This document shows, piece after piece, positions 1 to 10,821 of a DNA stretch of 64,000 nt. A program made the translations under genes and the position numbers. The notes under the pieces were generated by a model that saw nothing but the letters and a program-made list of their open reading frames with translations, made no database searches and was not told the DNA's origin. Source of the DNA: a marine gamma proteobacterium HTCC2143 (lineage in GTDB: Bacteria > Pseudomonadota > Gammaproteobacteria > Pseudomonadales > Dasaniaceae); the NCBI GenBank assembly GCA_000169075.1, contig AAVT01000003.1:186001-250000 (forward strand), written 5' to 3'. Positions within the stretch are counted from its first letter, which is position 1. The number at the start of each line of letters is the position of its first letter.

Positions 1-1
1 A

Positions 2-1234
2 GGAACCTGCGTCAATGTTGGATGCGTACCCAAAAAACTGTATGTCTATGCCTCTCAGTTTTCCAATGCGTTCGGTGATGCAAGAGGCTTTGGCTGGACG
101 ACCTCTGCACCATCCTTTCATTGGCCTACTTTGCGAGACAACAAAGTTGCAGAAATTTCACGATTGAATGATGTCTATCAGAATATGCTGGGAGGCGCTG
201 GGGTTAATATTATTGATGGTCGCGCGCGCTTCATTGATGCTCATACCGTTGAGGTGAATGGTCAGTCTTATAGTGCGGAGCGGATTATTTTGGCAACCGG
301 CACGTGGCCATTTATACCGAATATTCCGGGCAGCGAACATGCAATCACATCTAATGAGATATTCGACCTTGAAAATTTCCCACAGCGCCTACTCGTGGTC
401 GGCGGTGGTTATATTGCCGTCGAATTTGCCGGTGTATTTAATGGCCTCGGAGCTGAGACAACGCAGCTCTATCGCGGCCCTCTGTTTTTACGAGGCTTCG
501 ACCAGGATATTCGAGAATTTGCCGCCCAAGAAATTGAAAAAGCCGGCGTCAACCTGCGCTTTAACAGCAATATCGCGGCAATTGAAAAGCTTGCCGATGG
601 GAGCTTAGAAGCAACACTTGACGACGGTACCACAATAGCAGCTGATGCTATTCTTTACGCAACCGGCCGCAATCCTCATCTACAAGACTTAGGTTTTGAA
701 AACGTTAATATCGCGCTCAATGATAATGGTACAGTAAAAGTGGACGATCATTTCCAGACTACTGAACCCAGCATTTATGCGTTGGGCGATATCACCGGCG
801 GCATGGAGTTAACCCCTGTAGCACTTGCAGAGGGAATGGCACTTGCGAAAACACTGTACAACGACCAACCGACGAGCGTTGACTACGACACTATTCCAAC
901 CGCTGTTTTTTGCCAGCCAAACATTGGAACATGCGGATTAACCGAACAGGAAGGCAAAGACAAGTACGGTGAAATAACTGTTTACGAGTCTGATTTCCGC
1001 GCTATGAAGCACACGATTGGCGGAAGGCAAGAACGAACCTACATGAAACTTGTCGTCGATACCGCCACGGATAAGGTTGTCGGCATTCATATGATGGGTG
1101 ACGATGCCGGGGAGATTGTTCAAGGAATGGCTATTGCAATGAAGGCAGGGGCAACCAAAGCACTGTTCGACAGTACGATAGGCATTCACCCTACTGCTGC
1201 TGAAGAGTTTGTGACGATGAGAACGCCCCGATAA
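2..1234 (+). CDS. gor: glutathione-disulfide reductase, 5' end cut by window edge
   Basis: NADPH-dependent flavoenzyme that reduces oxidised glutathione in the cytoplasm. The reading frame is open from base 2; a start at 131 (TTG) would discard the redox-active disulfide, whose motif CVNVGC is encoded at bases 8-25, so the gene begins upstream of the window. Visible in order: the disulfide followed by VPKK, a Rossmann NADPH motif [11 protein letters not shown], arginines after it (typical of NADPH rather than NADH use), the ATGRNP and YALGDIT FAD-binding motifs, and the C-terminal HPTAAEE motif carrying the catalytic histidine of the dimer partner. The N-terminal FAD GxGxxG lies outside. About 410 codons are seen of a usual ~450. 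It converges on der. Confidence 0.93.
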   Translation, partial: GTCVNVGCVPKKLYVYASQFSNAFGDARGFGWTTSAPSFHWPTLRDNKVAEISRLNDVYQNMLGGAGVNIIDGRARFIDAHTVEVNGQSYSAERIILATGTWPFIPNIPGSEHAITSNEIFDLENFPQRLLVVGGGYIAVEFAGVFNGLGAETTQLYRGPLFLRGFDQDIREFAAQEIEKAGVNLRFNSNIAAIEKLADGSLEATLDDGTTIAADAILYATGRNPHLQDLGFENVNIALNDNGTVKVDDHFQTTEPSIYALGDITGGMELTPVALAEGMALAKTLYNDQPTSVDYDTIPTAVFCQPNIGTCGLTEQEGKDKYGEITVYESDFRAMKHTIGGRQERTYMKLVVDTATDKVVGIHMMGDDAGEIVQGMAIAMKAGATKALFDSTIGIHPTAAEEFVTMRTPR

Positions 1235-1239
1235 ATAAT

Positions 1240-1274
1240 GCCGTCCAGTGATGGGGCGGCTTTATTTCCTAGGT
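1240..1274 (+). terminator. stem-loop with T-rich tail after gor
   Basis: A 7-bp stem (1240-1246 with 1254-1260, one G-T pair) and 7-nt loop directly after the gor stop, followed by a T-rich run interrupted by a few bases. It overlaps the 3' end of the convergent der gene and is probably the gor terminator. Confidence 0.55.
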
Positions 1275-2662
1275 TTTTTTACCTGACTCTTAACACGAGC
1301 CTTACGTTCTGTCTGGCGCTTACTCAACGTACCGCGATTTTCGGCGTATGGGTTCTCACCCGCTTTAAATTCTATTCGAATCGGTGTGCCGATAAGATTC
1401 AACTCACGGCGGAAAACTTTCTCTAAATAACGACGATAACTAGCTGGTACTTTAGCCGTTTGATTACCATGAATAACAATAATGGGAGGATTTGAACCAC
1501 CGGCATGCGCATAGCGCAATTTAATACGCCGGCCATTAATCATCGGCGGAGCATGGTCGAACACCGCACCTTCGAGAATCTGTGTTAGCTTATTCGTCTG
1601 CAATTTTTCCATCGACGATCGGTAGGCTTTATCAACTGATTCATAGAGATGACCAACGCCAGTACCATGCAATGCTGAAATGAAATGAATCTCTGCAAAA
1701 TCAATAAACTGTAAGCGACGCTCTAATTCACGCTTCACCCAAGTTTTGTGATCAATGTCCAATCCATCCCACTTATTCAATGCGATAACTAGTGCGCGAC
1801 CAGCATCAATAGCGTGACCTAACAGATGTAAGTCCTGATCGACCAGCCCTTCAGCTGCGTCCATTACCAAAACAACCACATTGGCATCATCGATCGCTTT
1901 TAGTGCTTTAACAATCGAGAATTTCTCGACCGTCTCTCTAACATTTTTACGCCGCCGAACTCCTGCCGTGTCTATTAGGGTATATGGCTGGCCTTCCCTT
2001 TCATAATCAATATAGATACTGTCGCGAGTCGTTCCTGGATGATCAAATACAATGACTCGCTCTTCTCCCAGTAAACGATTAACCAGCGTTGACTTTCCTA
2101 CATTAGGACGGCCGATAATAGCGATCTTTGTCCCACGATGTTTGTCCTGCTCTTCTTCTTCCTGATTGGAATCAGGAAACTGTAACAACATATCGTCCAG
2201 TAAGTTCCGGACACCCTTGCCATGTGTTGCCGTCATCGGATAGAGCTTTTCGATGCCTAGCTGATAGAAATCCGCCATGGCTACATTGGGGTCAACGCCA
2301 TCAATTTTGTTCGCTATATAATAGACCGGCTTATCGGATTGTCGCAGTTTATTCGCCAAAGCATGATCACCTGCCGTCAACCCCGCCCGCGAATCGCATA
2401 AAAAGAACACCGCGTCAGCTTCATCAACAGCCAGCATAGACTGTTGTGCCATTGCTACATCAATGCCTTCTTCCTCGCCGGTAATACCGCCTGTATCGAT
2501 GACTATAAAGCGGCGACTACCAACACGCGCCTCACCATATTTACGATCACGTGTTAGACCTGGTAAATTTGCTACCAGCGCATCGCGAGTCTTCGTAAGG
2601 CGGTTAAACAATGTCGACTTGCCGACATTGGGACGACCTACCAAAGCAATTACTGGAACCAT
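1262..2662 (-). CDS. der: ribosome biogenesis GTPase Der (EngA)
   Basis: Essential double GTPase for maturation of the 50S ribosomal subunit. Two tandem G domains are plain: G1 motif GRPNVGKS at residues 9-16 with DTGG at 56-59 and NKID at 118-121, then a second GRPNVGKS at 184-191 with DTAG at 231-234 and NKWD at 296-299, followed by a C-terminal KH-like domain and a very basic tail. The 466-residue length is normal for the family. It is the last gene of the minus-strand block hisS-yfgM-bamB-der; no clear Shine-Dalgarno sequence precedes the ATG, and two hairpins lie between it and bamB. Confidence 0.97.
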   Translation of the reverse strand: MVPVIALVGRPNVGKSTLFNRLTKTRDALVANLPGLTRDRKYGEARVGSRRFIVIDTGGITGEEEGIDVAMAQQSMLAVDEADAVFFLCDSRAGLTAGDHALANKLRQSDKPVYYIANKIDGVDPNVAMADFYQLGIEKLYPMTATHGKGVRNLLDDMLLQFPDSNQEEEEQDKHRGTKIAIIGRPNVGKSTLVNRLLGEERVIVFDHPGTTRDSIYIDYEREGQPYTLIDTAGVRRRKNVRETVEKFSIVKALKAIDDANVVVLVMDAAEGLVDQDLHLLGHAIDAGRALVIALNKWDGLDIDHKTWVKRELERRLQFIDFAEIHFISALHGTGVGHLYESVDKAYRSSMEKLQTNKLTQILEGAVFDHAPPMINGRRIKLRYAHAGGSNPPIIVIHGNQTAKVPASYRRYLEKVFRRELNLIGTPIRIEFKAGENPYAENRGTLSKRQTERKARVKSQVKKPRK

Positions 2663-2680
2663 GAGAAAAACCGTTTGGGC

Positions 2681-2696
2681 CCCTCATTTCTGAGGG
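2681..2696 (-). other. GAAA-tetraloop hairpin in der leader
   Basis: Six-base-pair stem capped by a GAAA (GNRA type) tetraloop when read on the minus strand, about 18 bases before the der start codon. No T-tract follows immediately, so it looks more like a leader structure than a terminator. Confidence 0.4.
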
Positions 2697-2711
2697 ACAG
2701 CAATGAAACGA

Positions 2712-2734
2712 GCTGACGAGAGCGTATCGTCAGC
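2712..2734 (-). terminator. hairpin after bamB
   Basis: Perfect 8-bp stem (2712-2719 with 2727-2734) and 7-nt loop, 17 bases after the bamB stop, followed on the minus strand by a weak T-containing stretch. It may be an attenuating terminator or processing site between bamB and der. Confidence 0.45.
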
Positions 2735-2751
2735 GAGCTAGAAAAATCGAC

Positions 2752-3918
2752 TTATTTAGGCTCTTCCAACTTATAAGCTACTAACTTTCCGTCGTTACTA
2801 TAAACCAACAACTTATTGTCAAAAGTTTGTAAATCGACTTGAATACCACTCGAATCAACTCGAGTTCGGGCGGCGATATGCCCGTCTACCTGCGACAGAG
2901 CATGTATATAACCCTCAAAATCGCCAACAATCACATAACTGCTGAGCGTTGCAGAGCCCGACAATTTCCTTCGACTAAAAACCGTTTGCGCCCACCGAGC
3001 ACCCTGCCCGCTTTTTTCAAAGGCAGTAACGCTACCATCTTCACCGGACACATAAATATTACCGAAACCCGACGACATACCGACATGGCTTGACGCGTCA
3101 TTTGACCATAATTTGCGGCCAGAAGCGGGTTCAATGGCAGCTATTTTACCTTGGTAACTGACCGTATAAACCGTACCATTATCTTCAAATATAGCACTGT
3201 CAATATCAATAATACGTTGAATCTCAGAGTCTCCCTTAGCAACTGCCACCCGGACGCTCCAACGCACGGCTCCGGTCTCGGCGTCGAAACTCACAACCTG
3301 ACCATTGGCAAAGCCGGCAATTATGGCATTCCTAAAAATCAACGGCGTGCTGGTACCACGCAACGTAAGAACAGGCAGGGTGTGACGATAGGACCAAACA
3401 CGTTCACCGGTTTCTATATCCAATCCGATTAACTGACCATCAAATGTCTGTACATAAACCCTAGCATTATCTGTTTGCGGGGCCGCTAGAATCTCACCAC
3501 CAACTTTCTCTGTCCAGATCAGCTCTCCGTCGCTTTTATTCAGTGCGATGACTTCGCCCTTCACCGTACCTAGCAATAGAATATCGTCGCCAACACCTAT
3601 ACCGCCGACCACAAATTTATCAACAGAGTTACTCCACAAGGTTTTACCCGTCGATTTGGAGATGGCGTCGACCTGTCCGTCAGAAGCAGCAACATAAATA
3701 GTTTCGCCATCAACAACGGGGGTTAACCGGTTGTATAAATAGCCCTGCCCATCACCAACAGAAGTGCTCCAGACTTTGACAAACTTTCTCTCAATGTCAA
3801 AGTCCAGCAAGGGAGCAGGACCTTGCTCTTCCTCTCCATCAAATGAACCGCAGGCAGCCATCAACAATGTAACAGCCAACAGTGCGGCGAGCTTGTACAA
3901 CTTAGTCATCAATACCAT
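2752..3918 (-). CDS. bamB: outer membrane assembly lipoprotein BamB
   Basis: Lipoprotein of the BAM complex that inserts beta-barrel proteins into the outer membrane. It has an N-terminal hydrophobic signal with lipobox LMAAC (lipid-attachment Cys 23) and then an all-beta PQQ-type eight-bladed propeller: repeated motifs such as GKTLW, GELIW, GERVW, GAVRW and GRKLW. Length 388 fits the family. The ATG at 3918 has a GGGGA sequence about 10 bases upstream; the in-frame ATG at 3909 does not. It follows yfgM by 3 bases, so the two are cotranscribed, matching the yfgM-bamB-der order in relatives. Confidence 0.95.
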   Translation of the reverse strand: MVLMTKLYKLAALLAVTLLMAACGSFDGEEEQGPAPLLDFDIERKFVKVWSTSVGDGQGYLYNRLTPVVDGETIYVAASDGQVDAISKSTGKTLWSNSVDKFVVGGIGVGDDILLLGTVKGEVIALNKSDGELIWTEKVGGEILAAPQTDNARVYVQTFDGQLIGLDIETGERVWSYRHTLPVLTLRGTSTPLIFRNAIIAGFANGQVVSFDAETGAVRWSVRVAVAKGDSEIQRIIDIDSAIFEDNGTVYTVSYQGKIAAIEPASGRKLWSNDASSHVGMSSGFGNIYVSGEDGSVTAFEKSGQGARWAQTVFSRRKLSGSATLSSYVIVGDFEGYIHALSQVDGHIAARTRVDSSGIQVDLQTFDNKLLVYSNDGKLVAYKLEEPK

Positions 3919-3921
3919 GGA

Positions 3922-4650
3922 TTAAACATCCCCTTTTTTGGCGGAGTCATTCGCTGCCGACTCATCATTCCCAGTCTGATTTTCATCACTTTGCTGGGCA
4001 TTTTCGAGTTGTTGAATTTTTAGGTTTATTAGCAGACTTTGTCCACCTTCTCCCGTAGCCGCAATATCTCGGGCTTGCTGGTAGACAGAAAGGGCACCAA
4101 CGCTGTCACCTTGAGCCGCAAGGATATCTCCCTTAACTTCACTAAATGCGGCGCTATAACCCTTATTTTCGCCTACGGTCAGTTTCATAGCTTCGTCCAT
4201 TTGACCCTCAGCCAATAAAACTTTCGCTAACCGTAAGCGAGCCTGTATACGCACTTCGTCTATCGCACCATTATCTAACACCCACTGAAGTTCTGCTGCT
4301 GCAGCATTTAGATCATTGTCATCCACTGCAAATTTTGCTTTATAAAGTGCAGCAAAATGGGCGTATGTTGTTCCGGTGTAATCTGCTTTTAGTGTGTCTG
4401 CCAAATGATTTGCGGTCGCAATTTGAGCCAGCGTAGCCTGACCATTGTCGCCATTCGCCGCTGTTAATAAATTTTGGTATATAGCTGAAGCTGTACTTTG
4501 ATCAGCCTGTTGCTGCTTTTGCCAACCTTGCCAACCAAATACGCCCATAACAGCCAGTGCAATGGCGACTAAAGTCGATTTTCCATTTTCCCGCCACCAA
4601 GCTTTTAGCGCTTCGACTTGTTCTTCTTCGGTACGATAGCTATCTGACAT
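3922..4650 (-). CDS. yfgM: YfgM family ancillary SecYEG/periplasmic chaperone network protein
   Basis: Inner-membrane protein with a short cytoplasmic N-terminus, one membrane segment at about residues 25-42, and a periplasmic TPR-like helical domain. In E. coli YfgM associates with the SecYEG translocon and PpiD and links export to periplasmic chaperones. The visible layout (conserved ALKAWWRENG just before the membrane segment, then alanine-rich helical repeats) is typical. The C-terminal ~30 residues are acidic and low complexity. It lies between hisS and bamB, the usual place for this gene. Confidence 0.92.
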   Translation of the reverse strand: MSDSYRTEEEQVEALKAWWRENGKSTLVAIALAVMGVFGWQGWQKQQQADQSTASAIYQNLLTAANGDNGQATLAQIATANHLADTLKADYTGTTYAHFAALYKAKFAVDDNDLNAAAAELQWVLDNGAIDEVRIQARLRLAKVLLAEGQMDEAMKLTVGENKGYSAAFSEVKGDILAAQGDSVGALSVYQQARDIAATGEGGQSLLINLKIQQLENAQQSDENQTGNDESAANDSAKKGDV

Positions 4651-4737
4651 TCTCTACTCTCTTCTCAATTCTGATCATCTGAATGATCGGTATTTCTGAC
4701 ATTTGACGCTACGAGGGCGCCTCCCTCAGATATGGAA

Positions 4738-6018
4738 CTAATTCAGCGCTGCTACCAAAAGATCAGCCAACTCGCCATTATTTACCGTGTTCTGTTCGAT
4801 ATCATTGCGTAGCCATTTTACATTAACTACACCCTGCTCTGCTTCATTATCGCCAATAATTAATGCAATAGACGCCCCACTTTTGTCGGCTTTTTTAAAT
4901 TGGCTCTTAAAACTGCCTCCGCCGCAGTGTAGCTGCAATTTCAGTGACGGTATTTTATCACGCAACTGCTCTGATAGCTGAAACGCGGCGGCTTTTGCCT
5001 TATCTCCCGCAACAACGAAATAAACATCTGGATTATTATTTATTGAATCTGGCACTTTATTCAACACTTGAACGATAAGACTAAGACGTTCGAGCCCCAT
5101 AGCAAAGCCGATAGCGGGCGTTGGTTTCCCACCCAACTGTGCCACTAAACCATCGTATCGGCCGCCAGCACAAACAGTACCTTGGGCACCCAGTTGATCC
5201 GTTGTCCACTCAAAAACCGTTTTACTGTAATAATCAAGCCCCCTAACCAAGCGAGGATTGATCGAGTACCCAATACCGGCCGCGTCTAGTACACCTCTCA
5301 ATTCATCAAAATGGTCACTGGACTCATCATCCAAATAGTCAGCCAACGCAGGCGCTTGGTCTAGAAGAGCTTGTGTTTGAGCGCTTTTACTGTCAAGGAT
5401 TCTCAGCGGGTTCGATTCCAATCGGCGCTGACTGTCTTCGTCCAGTTGCTCAAAGTGCTGACTCAAGTAGTCGACGAGCGCCACTTTGTAATTCTCTCGA
5501 GCTTCGAGGTTGCCGATGCTATTTAGTTCCAGTGTGAGGTATTCACTAATACCCAAACGCTTCCAAAGACGAGCCGTCATCAAAATGAGCTCTGCATCAA
5601 CGTCCGGCGTCGCTACGCCAAAACTCTCAACGCCGATCTGATGGAACTGTCTTAGCCGACCTTTTTGCGGCCGCTCATAACGAAACATGGGGCCGTGGTA
5701 CCAAAGTCTTTGGATCTGTTGATTGTCGAGTAAACTATTTTGCAGGCACGCCCGAACACAGCTGGCGGTGCCTTCTGGTCTCATCGTTAAGCTCTCGCCA
5801 TTGCGGTCATTGAAAGTGTACATTTCCTTTTCAACGATATCGGTTACTTCACCTATCGACCGCTTGAACAACTCTGTTTGTTCAACGATAGGGAAACGGA
5901 TTTCCTGATAGCCATAGCCCGCAAGAACCTCCCTTACAGCTGACTCAAGGTATTGCCACAGGGCAGACTCTTCGGGCAACAAATCGTTCATGCCACGTAT
6001 AGATTGTATTTTTGACAA
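4738..6018 (-). CDS. hisS: histidine--tRNA ligase
   Basis: Class II aminoacyl-tRNA synthetase charging tRNA-His. Visible class II motifs: motif 2 around [13 protein letters not shown], the histidine-binding [15 protein letters not shown] region, and motif 3 GFAMGLERL, followed by the small C-terminal anticodon-binding domain. The N-terminal IRGMNDLLP is characteristic of bacterial HisRS. Length 426 is normal. It sits between ispG and yfgM as in Pseudomonas and E. coli. Confidence 0.97.
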   Translation of the reverse strand: MSKIQSIRGMNDLLPEESALWQYLESAVREVLAGYGYQEIRFPIVEQTELFKRSIGEVTDIVEKEMYTFNDRNGESLTMRPEGTASCVRACLQNSLLDNQQIQRLWYHGPMFRYERPQKGRLRQFHQIGVESFGVATPDVDAELILMTARLWKRLGISEYLTLELNSIGNLEARENYKVALVDYLSQHFEQLDEDSQRRLESNPLRILDSKSAQTQALLDQAPALADYLDDESSDHFDELRGVLDAAGIGYSINPRLVRGLDYYSKTVFEWTTDQLGAQGTVCAGGRYDGLVAQLGGKPTPAIGFAMGLERLSLIVQVLNKVPDSINNNPDVYFVVAGDKAKAAAFQLSEQLRDKIPSLKLQLHCGGGSFKSQFKKADKSGASIALIIGDNEAEQGVVNVKWLRNDIEQNTVNNGELADLLVAALN

Positions 6019-6047
6019 GGTATATTTCCGCTAGCTTTCAGTAGATA

Positions 6048-7163
6048 TTATGGTTGAACAGCGATTAGATCCTGCTCAGCTTGCTGTTTTGCTGCCACTT
6101 TATTGCGAATCATCGTTTCGAGATGATCCACTAAATTTTCTTTGCCAATTTTGTGGTCTTTTTTTCCGTCAACGTAAATCAGGTGCTGGGGAGTCCCGCC
6201 AGTTAAACCAATTTCAGCCTCCTTAGCTTCACCAGGGCCATTAACGATACAGCCAATAACAGCTACATCTAACGGTGTAGTGATATCGTCGAGGCGACTT
6301 TCCAGTTCGTTCATGGTCGCTACTACATCAAAGTTTTGACGTGAACAGCTCGGACAGGCAATAAAATTAATGCCCTTCGAGCGTAACTTCAGGCTTTTTA
6401 GGATTTCATAACCCACTTTTACTTCTTCAACGGGATCAGCCGCTAAAGATATGCGTATGGTATCGCCAATACCATCCATTAACAGCATCCCTAAACCCAC
6501 TGAGGACTTAACCGTTCCGCCACGAAGACCACCGGCCTCGGTAATGCCAAGATGCAACGGCTGGTCTATCTGCGTTGATATTTGTCGATAGGCGGCTACC
6601 GCCATAAACACATCCGACGCTTTAACACTCAGTTTAAAGTTCTGGAAATCTAAACTGTCAAGAATATCGATATGGCGCATCGCCGACTCGACAAGAGCCT
6701 CCGGCGTCGGCTCGCCATACTTGCGCTGTAGCTCCTTCTCTAATGAGCCCGCATTAACGCCTATGCGCAACGGTATTCCTTTGTCACGAGCGCTATCAAT
6801 GACGGCTCGGACTTTATCGTCTCTACCGATATTGCCTGGATTGATTCTCAGGCAGTCGACGCCATACTCAGCAACCTTCAGCGCAATTTTATAATCGAAA
6901 TGAATATCAGCTACCAGCGGCACAGACACCTGCGCCCGTATTGCCTTGAACGCTTCAGCGGCGTCCATAGTTGGCACAGACACACGGACGATATCAGCAC
7001 AAGCGTCTTCCAACGCTCTGATTTGAGCAACGGTCGCGGCCACATCGCACGTATCTGTATTGGTCATACTCTGCACCGATATAGGTGCATCACCGCCCAC
7101 AGCGACATCACCAACCATTATCTGACGGGTTTTTCGTCGCTTTATGGGTGATTCCATCTGCAT
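6048..7163 (-). CDS. ispG: (E)-4-hydroxy-3-methylbut-2-enyl-diphosphate synthase (IspG/GcpE)
   Basis: Iron-sulfur enzyme of the non-mevalonate isoprenoid pathway converting MEcPP to HMBPP. The [4Fe-4S] ligands are visible: Cys 270 and Cys 273 in CPSC and Cys 305 in CIVNGPGEA, with Glu 312 as the expected fourth ligand. The N-terminal TIM barrel begins with a conserved [10 protein letters not shown]. Length 371 is normal. As a [4Fe-4S] protein it is a client of the suf operon further along the window. It lies between rodZ and hisS, as in relatives. Confidence 0.97.
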   Translation of the reverse strand: MQMESPIKRRKTRQIMVGDVAVGGDAPISVQSMTNTDTCDVAATVAQIRALEDACADIVRVSVPTMDAAEAFKAIRAQVSVPLVADIHFDYKIALKVAEYGVDCLRINPGNIGRDDKVRAVIDSARDKGIPLRIGVNAGSLEKELQRKYGEPTPEALVESAMRHIDILDSLDFQNFKLSVKASDVFMAVAAYRQISTQIDQPLHLGITEAGGLRGGTVKSSVGLGMLLMDGIGDTIRISLAADPVEEVKVGYEILKSLKLRSKGINFIACPSCSRQNFDVVATMNELESRLDDITTPLDVAVIGCIVNGPGEAKEAEIGLTGGTPQHLIYVDGKKDHKIGKENLVDHLETMIRNKVAAKQQAEQDLIAVQP

Positions 7164-7219
7164 ATCTACCGCTACCTTTTGCTACGTTAACGACTCTGCA
7201 TTCAGAGCTAGTTGCCGGA

Positions 7220-8068
7220 CTATAACTGACCGACGGTGAAATTGGCTGAATTATTTTTCTGATTTACACGAATACTGACTGGCTCGCCGTTGTATTCCAT
7301 TTCGACATTGGCCGCAAACCCGAGTAACACGTTAAAAGGAGCTACCCCGGATAATTGCAGCCTCTCTTCTGCCTGCTTCAACTCCGCGAACAAAACGACA
7401 TTTTGGCCGTCGGTAACTTTAACCCAACAGTCACCACTGAACCGAAAACTCAGCAACCCTTCCGGACTCGTAACCGCTATGTCACGTTCGTCCAGTGAAA
7501 TATCGGCGGGTAATAACCCAATAATGTTAGATTGCCTGTTGCCCACAGCAGTTTCCGGAGCGCTGAGACTATCAGCAGTCGTTTTGTCTTTCCTTCTTTT
7601 GCCGGTTGCCGCTACTGCGTTTTCGCCACTGCCATCAACAATAAATTCCGCGACCCCAACCACTTCCCCGCCATCGACGGACACCCGAGAACCGTAGAAC
7701 CATAAGACAACGATAACGACCAATGATGCAGCGAGACACCAATACTGGATACTCCGACCCTTATGCGGACGCTGGATTTGCGAAGTACTTGCCGTCATTG
7801 GATAATCGTTTTCCGGCCGCTCCGGACGAATGCTCATATAGGCATCAACCAGCAGTTTTGCGTCCATACCTAGCAAGCCTGCATAGGTTTTCAGATATCC
7901 ACGGCAGAAAATATCTCCGTTTAGTATTAGATAATCATCCGCCTCCAATGCCTCGACTTGATAAGGCAGCAAATGCAATTTCTCAGCCATTTGACGGACA
8001 GAAAAACCCATTCTCTCACGCTCTACTCGCAAAAGTTGCCCAGGGGTTTCGTTTGTTTCTTCACTCAT
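7220..8068 (-). CDS. rodZ: cell-shape protein RodZ (HTH and DUF4115)
   Basis: Membrane protein that couples MreB to the peptidoglycan elongation machinery. Cytoplasmic helix-turn-helix domain at about residues 12-80 (LRVERERMGFSVRQMAEKL start), basic linker, one membrane segment at about 108-126, and a periplasmic C-terminal beta domain (DUF4115) with the recognisable FSGDCWVKVTD and GVAPFNVLLG segments. At 282 residues it is slightly short for the family. It sits between pilF and ispG, the conserved place. Confidence 0.93.
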   Translation of the reverse strand: MSEETNETPGQLLRVERERMGFSVRQMAEKLHLLPYQVEALEADDYLILNGDIFCRGYLKTYAGLLGMDAKLLVDAYMSIRPERPENDYPMTASTSQIQRPHKGRSIQYWCLAASLVVIVVLWFYGSRVSVDGGEVVGVAEFIVDGSGENAVAATGKRRKDKTTADSLSAPETAVGNRQSNIIGLLPADISLDERDIAVTSPEGLLSFRFSGDCWVKVTDGQNVVLFAELKQAEERLQLSGVAPFNVLLGFAANVEMEYNGEPVSIRVNQKNNSANFTVGQL

Positions 8069-8107
8069 CTATCAAGCTATCCAGCCATTCTGCATTTTCT
8101 ATAAGCC

Positions 8108-8908
8108 CTACTTGGAATTTCCATAGGCATCTTTATACAGCAAATACTCTTTGGACGTGGGATACAAGTTTTTCAAGGCCAGAGAAAAACTTGATAATGA
8201 ATCCCTGTTGTCAAATTTATCCGCTAACCGAATACCTAGCCACAGTGCCGCTGCCGGTTGCTGTTCCACCTCGTTTCTGTACGCGTCGTAATATTGCTGT
8301 GACTTTGGATAATCTCCCATCTGATAATAAACCTCAGCCAGCTGATATCGAAGGCTGACATTGCGTTTATTCATTAAGTAAGCACGCCGAAAAGCATCCT
8401 CGGCCTTTACTAGGTTTTCCAGCTGCATGTAAGACCGACCTAAATTAACATACGCCGCAGGACGTTTATCGTAAAGAGTATCAGTGACCACGAGCTCTAG
8501 TTGTTTAACCGCTTCTTCATAGCGCCGATCGCTGTAAAGGTATACCGCGTAGTTATTCCTCGCTCTCGATGATGTTGGATCTAGTTTAATTGCTTTCTGG
8601 TAATACTCCTCCGCGCGATCCCCTTCACCGGTATTTTGAAAGACCAACGCCATGGTTAAAAAAACCTCCGCCGAGGAGTCATCAATTTCGAGCGCTGTTT
8701 TTAAATGTCGCTTAGCCGCATCCCAATTCCCATTACGAATATACGAAAGCGCTAGCTGTACCGAGTACTCGACAGCTTTTTGGTCATCAGCTTTATCACC
8801 AATACCACCTGATTCAGTCGTAATACATGCTGTCAGAGAGAATAGCGATATCAACAAAATTGACAGCAAACTGCATTTATACATCTTATTCTTTACCGAA
8901 GAAGCCAT
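8108..8908 (-). CDS. pilF: type IV pilus biogenesis/stability lipoprotein PilF (PilW), TPR protein
   Basis: Outer-membrane lipoprotein needed in Pseudomonas for PilQ secretin localisation and type IV pilus assembly. From the ATG at 8908 (AGGA upstream; a more upstream TTG is less likely) there is a signal peptide with lipobox SLTAC, lipid Cys at residue 28, and then about six TPR units in the pattern GDRAEEYYQKAIKLDP and RYEEAVKQLELVV. Only this one pilus gene is in the window, so the function is inferred from family and from the rlmN-pilF-rodZ-ispG order. Confidence 0.9.
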   Translation of the reverse strand: MASSVKNKMYKCSLLSILLISLFSLTACITTESGGIGDKADDQKAVEYSVQLALSYIRNGNWDAAKRHLKTALEIDDSSAEVFLTMALVFQNTGEGDRAEEYYQKAIKLDPTSSRARNNYAVYLYSDRRYEEAVKQLELVVTDTLYDKRPAAYVNLGRSYMQLENLVKAEDAFRRAYLMNKRNVSLRYQLAEVYYQMGDYPKSQQYYDAYRNEVEQQPAAALWLGIRLADKFDNRDSLSSFSLALKNLYPTSKEYLLYKDAYGNSK

Positions 8909-8931
8909 GCTGCCTATCCTCAAGGGTTGTT

Positions 8932-10092
8932 TTAACGAACTGTGACTACCTGACTTTCAGTATAGTTCGTCCTGTGGCGTTCGCTACGCTTAGTGCGGTC
9001 TGCCACTTGTCCAACCAATTGCCCACACGCAGCATCAATATCATCGCCCCTCGTGTTTCGAACCGTTGTAACAATACTTGAATTACTTAGTACCTGCCAA
9101 AACTGATCGATCGTTTTCTTACTCGGCCGCTGATAATCGGACAACGAAAAAGGATTGAATGGAATTAGGTTAATTTTGCAGGGAAAATCTTTCAGTAACT
9201 TAGCTAACTCTTTCGCGTGTTCGCGACTGTCATTAACCCCTGCAATAAGCGTGTATTCAACGGTCGTAACACGGTGGGTATCTGTCTGCTTTGCCCAGTA
9301 ACGACCACATGCAGCCAACAATTCAGCAATTGGGTACTTTTTATTAATCGGCACTAACTGACTGCGCAGCTCGTCATTGGGGGCATGCAAGGAGATTGCC
9401 AGAGACACTTCACTCACGTCTCCTAATTTATCTAGGGCGGGGACAACACCCGAGGTGCTGAGCGTAACGCGGCGCTTTGAGATACCGTAGCCAAAATCGT
9501 CCATCATCAAACTCATAGATTGAACGACATTATCAAAATTTAATAGCGGCTCACCCATACCCATCATTACCACATTGGTAATAATGCGTTTATTGGTCGA
9601 AGGAAATGCATCGTAGGAGTTGATTGCCAGCCAGACCTGGCCAATTATTTCAGCTGCTGACAGATCTCGCTGAAATCCCTGCTTTCCTGTTGAGCAAAAG
9701 CTGCAATCGAGGCTACAACCGACTTGGGACGACACACATAAAGTGCCTCTATCTCCATCCGGAATCAATACCGTTTCTACTAAGCCTCCACCGGCAATAC
9801 GGATTGCCCATTTTCGAGTGCCGTCGACGGAATCGTTTTGAGAAACAATTTCTGGAGGACGAATTTCCGCACACTGAATTAATCGAGATCGAAGCGCTTT
9901 GCTAATGTTCGTCATAGCATCAAAGTTGTCGACACCTTGATGATGAATCCATTTTAAAAGCTGCTGCGCTCTAAAAGGCTTTTCGCCCAGAGAGACACAA
10001 AAGGCTTCCATCTTTTCACGCGAAAGCCCCAACAGATTGGTTTTCTCTGTTGGGGCTTCCATCGGTGTAAAAATTTCAGTGGTGCTCATCAT
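8932..10092 (-). CDS. rlmN: 23S rRNA/tRNA (adenine-C2)-methyltransferase RlmN
   Basis: Radical SAM enzyme that methylates C2 of A2503 in 23S rRNA and A37 in some tRNAs. The cluster motif CSLDCSFC supplies Cys 126, 130 and 133; the methyl-carrying cysteine is Cys 356 in [12 protein letters not shown]. The motifs [12 protein letters not shown] and TLSTSGVVP are typical. Length 386 is close to the usual 370-390. Requires a [4Fe-4S] cluster, linking it to the nearby suf operon. Follows ndk, as in Pseudomonas. Confidence 0.96.
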   Translation of the reverse strand: MMSTTEIFTPMEAPTEKTNLLGLSREKMEAFCVSLGEKPFRAQQLLKWIHHQGVDNFDAMTNISKALRSRLIQCAEIRPPEIVSQNDSVDGTRKWAIRIAGGGLVETVLIPDGDRGTLCVSSQVGCSLDCSFCSTGKQGFQRDLSAAEIIGQVWLAINSYDAFPSTNKRIITNVVMMGMGEPLLNFDNVVQSMSLMMDDFGYGISKRRVTLSTSGVVPALDKLGDVSEVSLAISLHAPNDELRSQLVPINKKYPIAELLAACGRYWAKQTDTHRVTTVEYTLIAGVNDSREHAKELAKLLKDFPCKINLIPFNPFSLSDYQRPSKKTIDQFWQVLSNSSIVTTVRNTRGDDIDAACGQLVGQVADRTKRSERHRTNYTESQVVTVR

Positions 10093-10196
10093 TTACCCCT
10101 GCTGTTTCCACGACATCTAAGATCACATAAAAACTGCCTGTGATACTAATGCATGACACCAAAATAACCGCAACCGGCTATCTCGGCGATTAGTCA

Positions 10197-10625
10197 TTAT
10201 GCACGGCCGCAGAGATCACATGTAGAAAAAAAGTACGCTATTTCACGTGCTGCTGACTCTGCCGAATCTGAGCCGTGAACAGCATTGGCATCAATTGAGT
10301 CGGCAAAATCGGCGCGAATAGTTCCAGCTTCAGCTTCCTTAGGATTAGTTGCACCCATGAGCTCACGATTCTTAGAAATGGCACTTTCACCTTCTAGCAC
10401 TTGAACCATTACCGGACCCGAAGTCATAAATTCGATCAATGCGGGGAAAAAAGGGCGGCCTTTATGCTCAGCATAAAAACCTTCCGCCTGCCCACGACTC
10501 AGCTGCAGCATTTTTGAGGCTACTAGACACAGACCTGCCTCTTCGAAACGGCTGTATATTTTGCCGATTACATTTTTTGCAACAGCGTCTGGTTTTACAA
10601 TAGAAAAAGTACGTTCAATTGCCAT
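10197..10625 (-). CDS. ndk: nucleoside-diphosphate kinase
   Basis: Equilibrates nucleoside di- and triphosphates by a phosphohistidine mechanism. The phospho-accepting His 117 is in NAVHGSDS; the N-terminal [11 protein letters not shown] and FVERPF-like KGRPFFPAL segments are typical. Length 142 is normal. It is separated from sufE by about 200 bases and has its own promoter-like -10 sequence there, so it probably has independent transcription. Confidence 0.97.
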   Translation of the reverse strand: MAIERTFSIVKPDAVAKNVIGKIYSRFEEAGLCLVASKMLQLSRGQAEGFYAEHKGRPFFPALIEFMTSGPVMVQVLEGESAISKNRELMGATNPKEAEAGTIRADFADSIDANAVHGSDSAESAAREIAYFFSTCDLCGRA

Positions 10626-10743
10626 AATAGGCTCCGTAGTATCGATAGATCATTACGCGCTTTTGGCCGAAGATCGCCCCGCGCATAGAACTGAAATTTA
10701 AGACTGGAAACTAACTTCCAGCCGCGAAATTTTGAAGCGGCAC

Positions 10744-10749
10744 ATTATA
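10744..10749 (-). promoter_or_regulatory. perfect -10 hexamer of probable ndk promoter
   Basis: TATAAT on the minus strand about 118 bases before the ndk ATG. The best -35 candidate (TTACTA, 18-base spacer) is weak. Two small hairpins lie between this box and ndk in the presumed leader. Confidence 0.5.
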
Positions 10750-10821
10750 CGCGAAAGAGGCCAAGATTAGTAAAAAATATGCGGACTGGAAGGTCTTTTT
10801 CAGAAGGGGTGTAATGCGTGC

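Noticed and set aside
131..1234. gor as a complete gene starting at a TTG
   Set aside because: The frame is open to base 2 and includes the CVNVGC redox motif, so the gene is cut by the window edge, not short.
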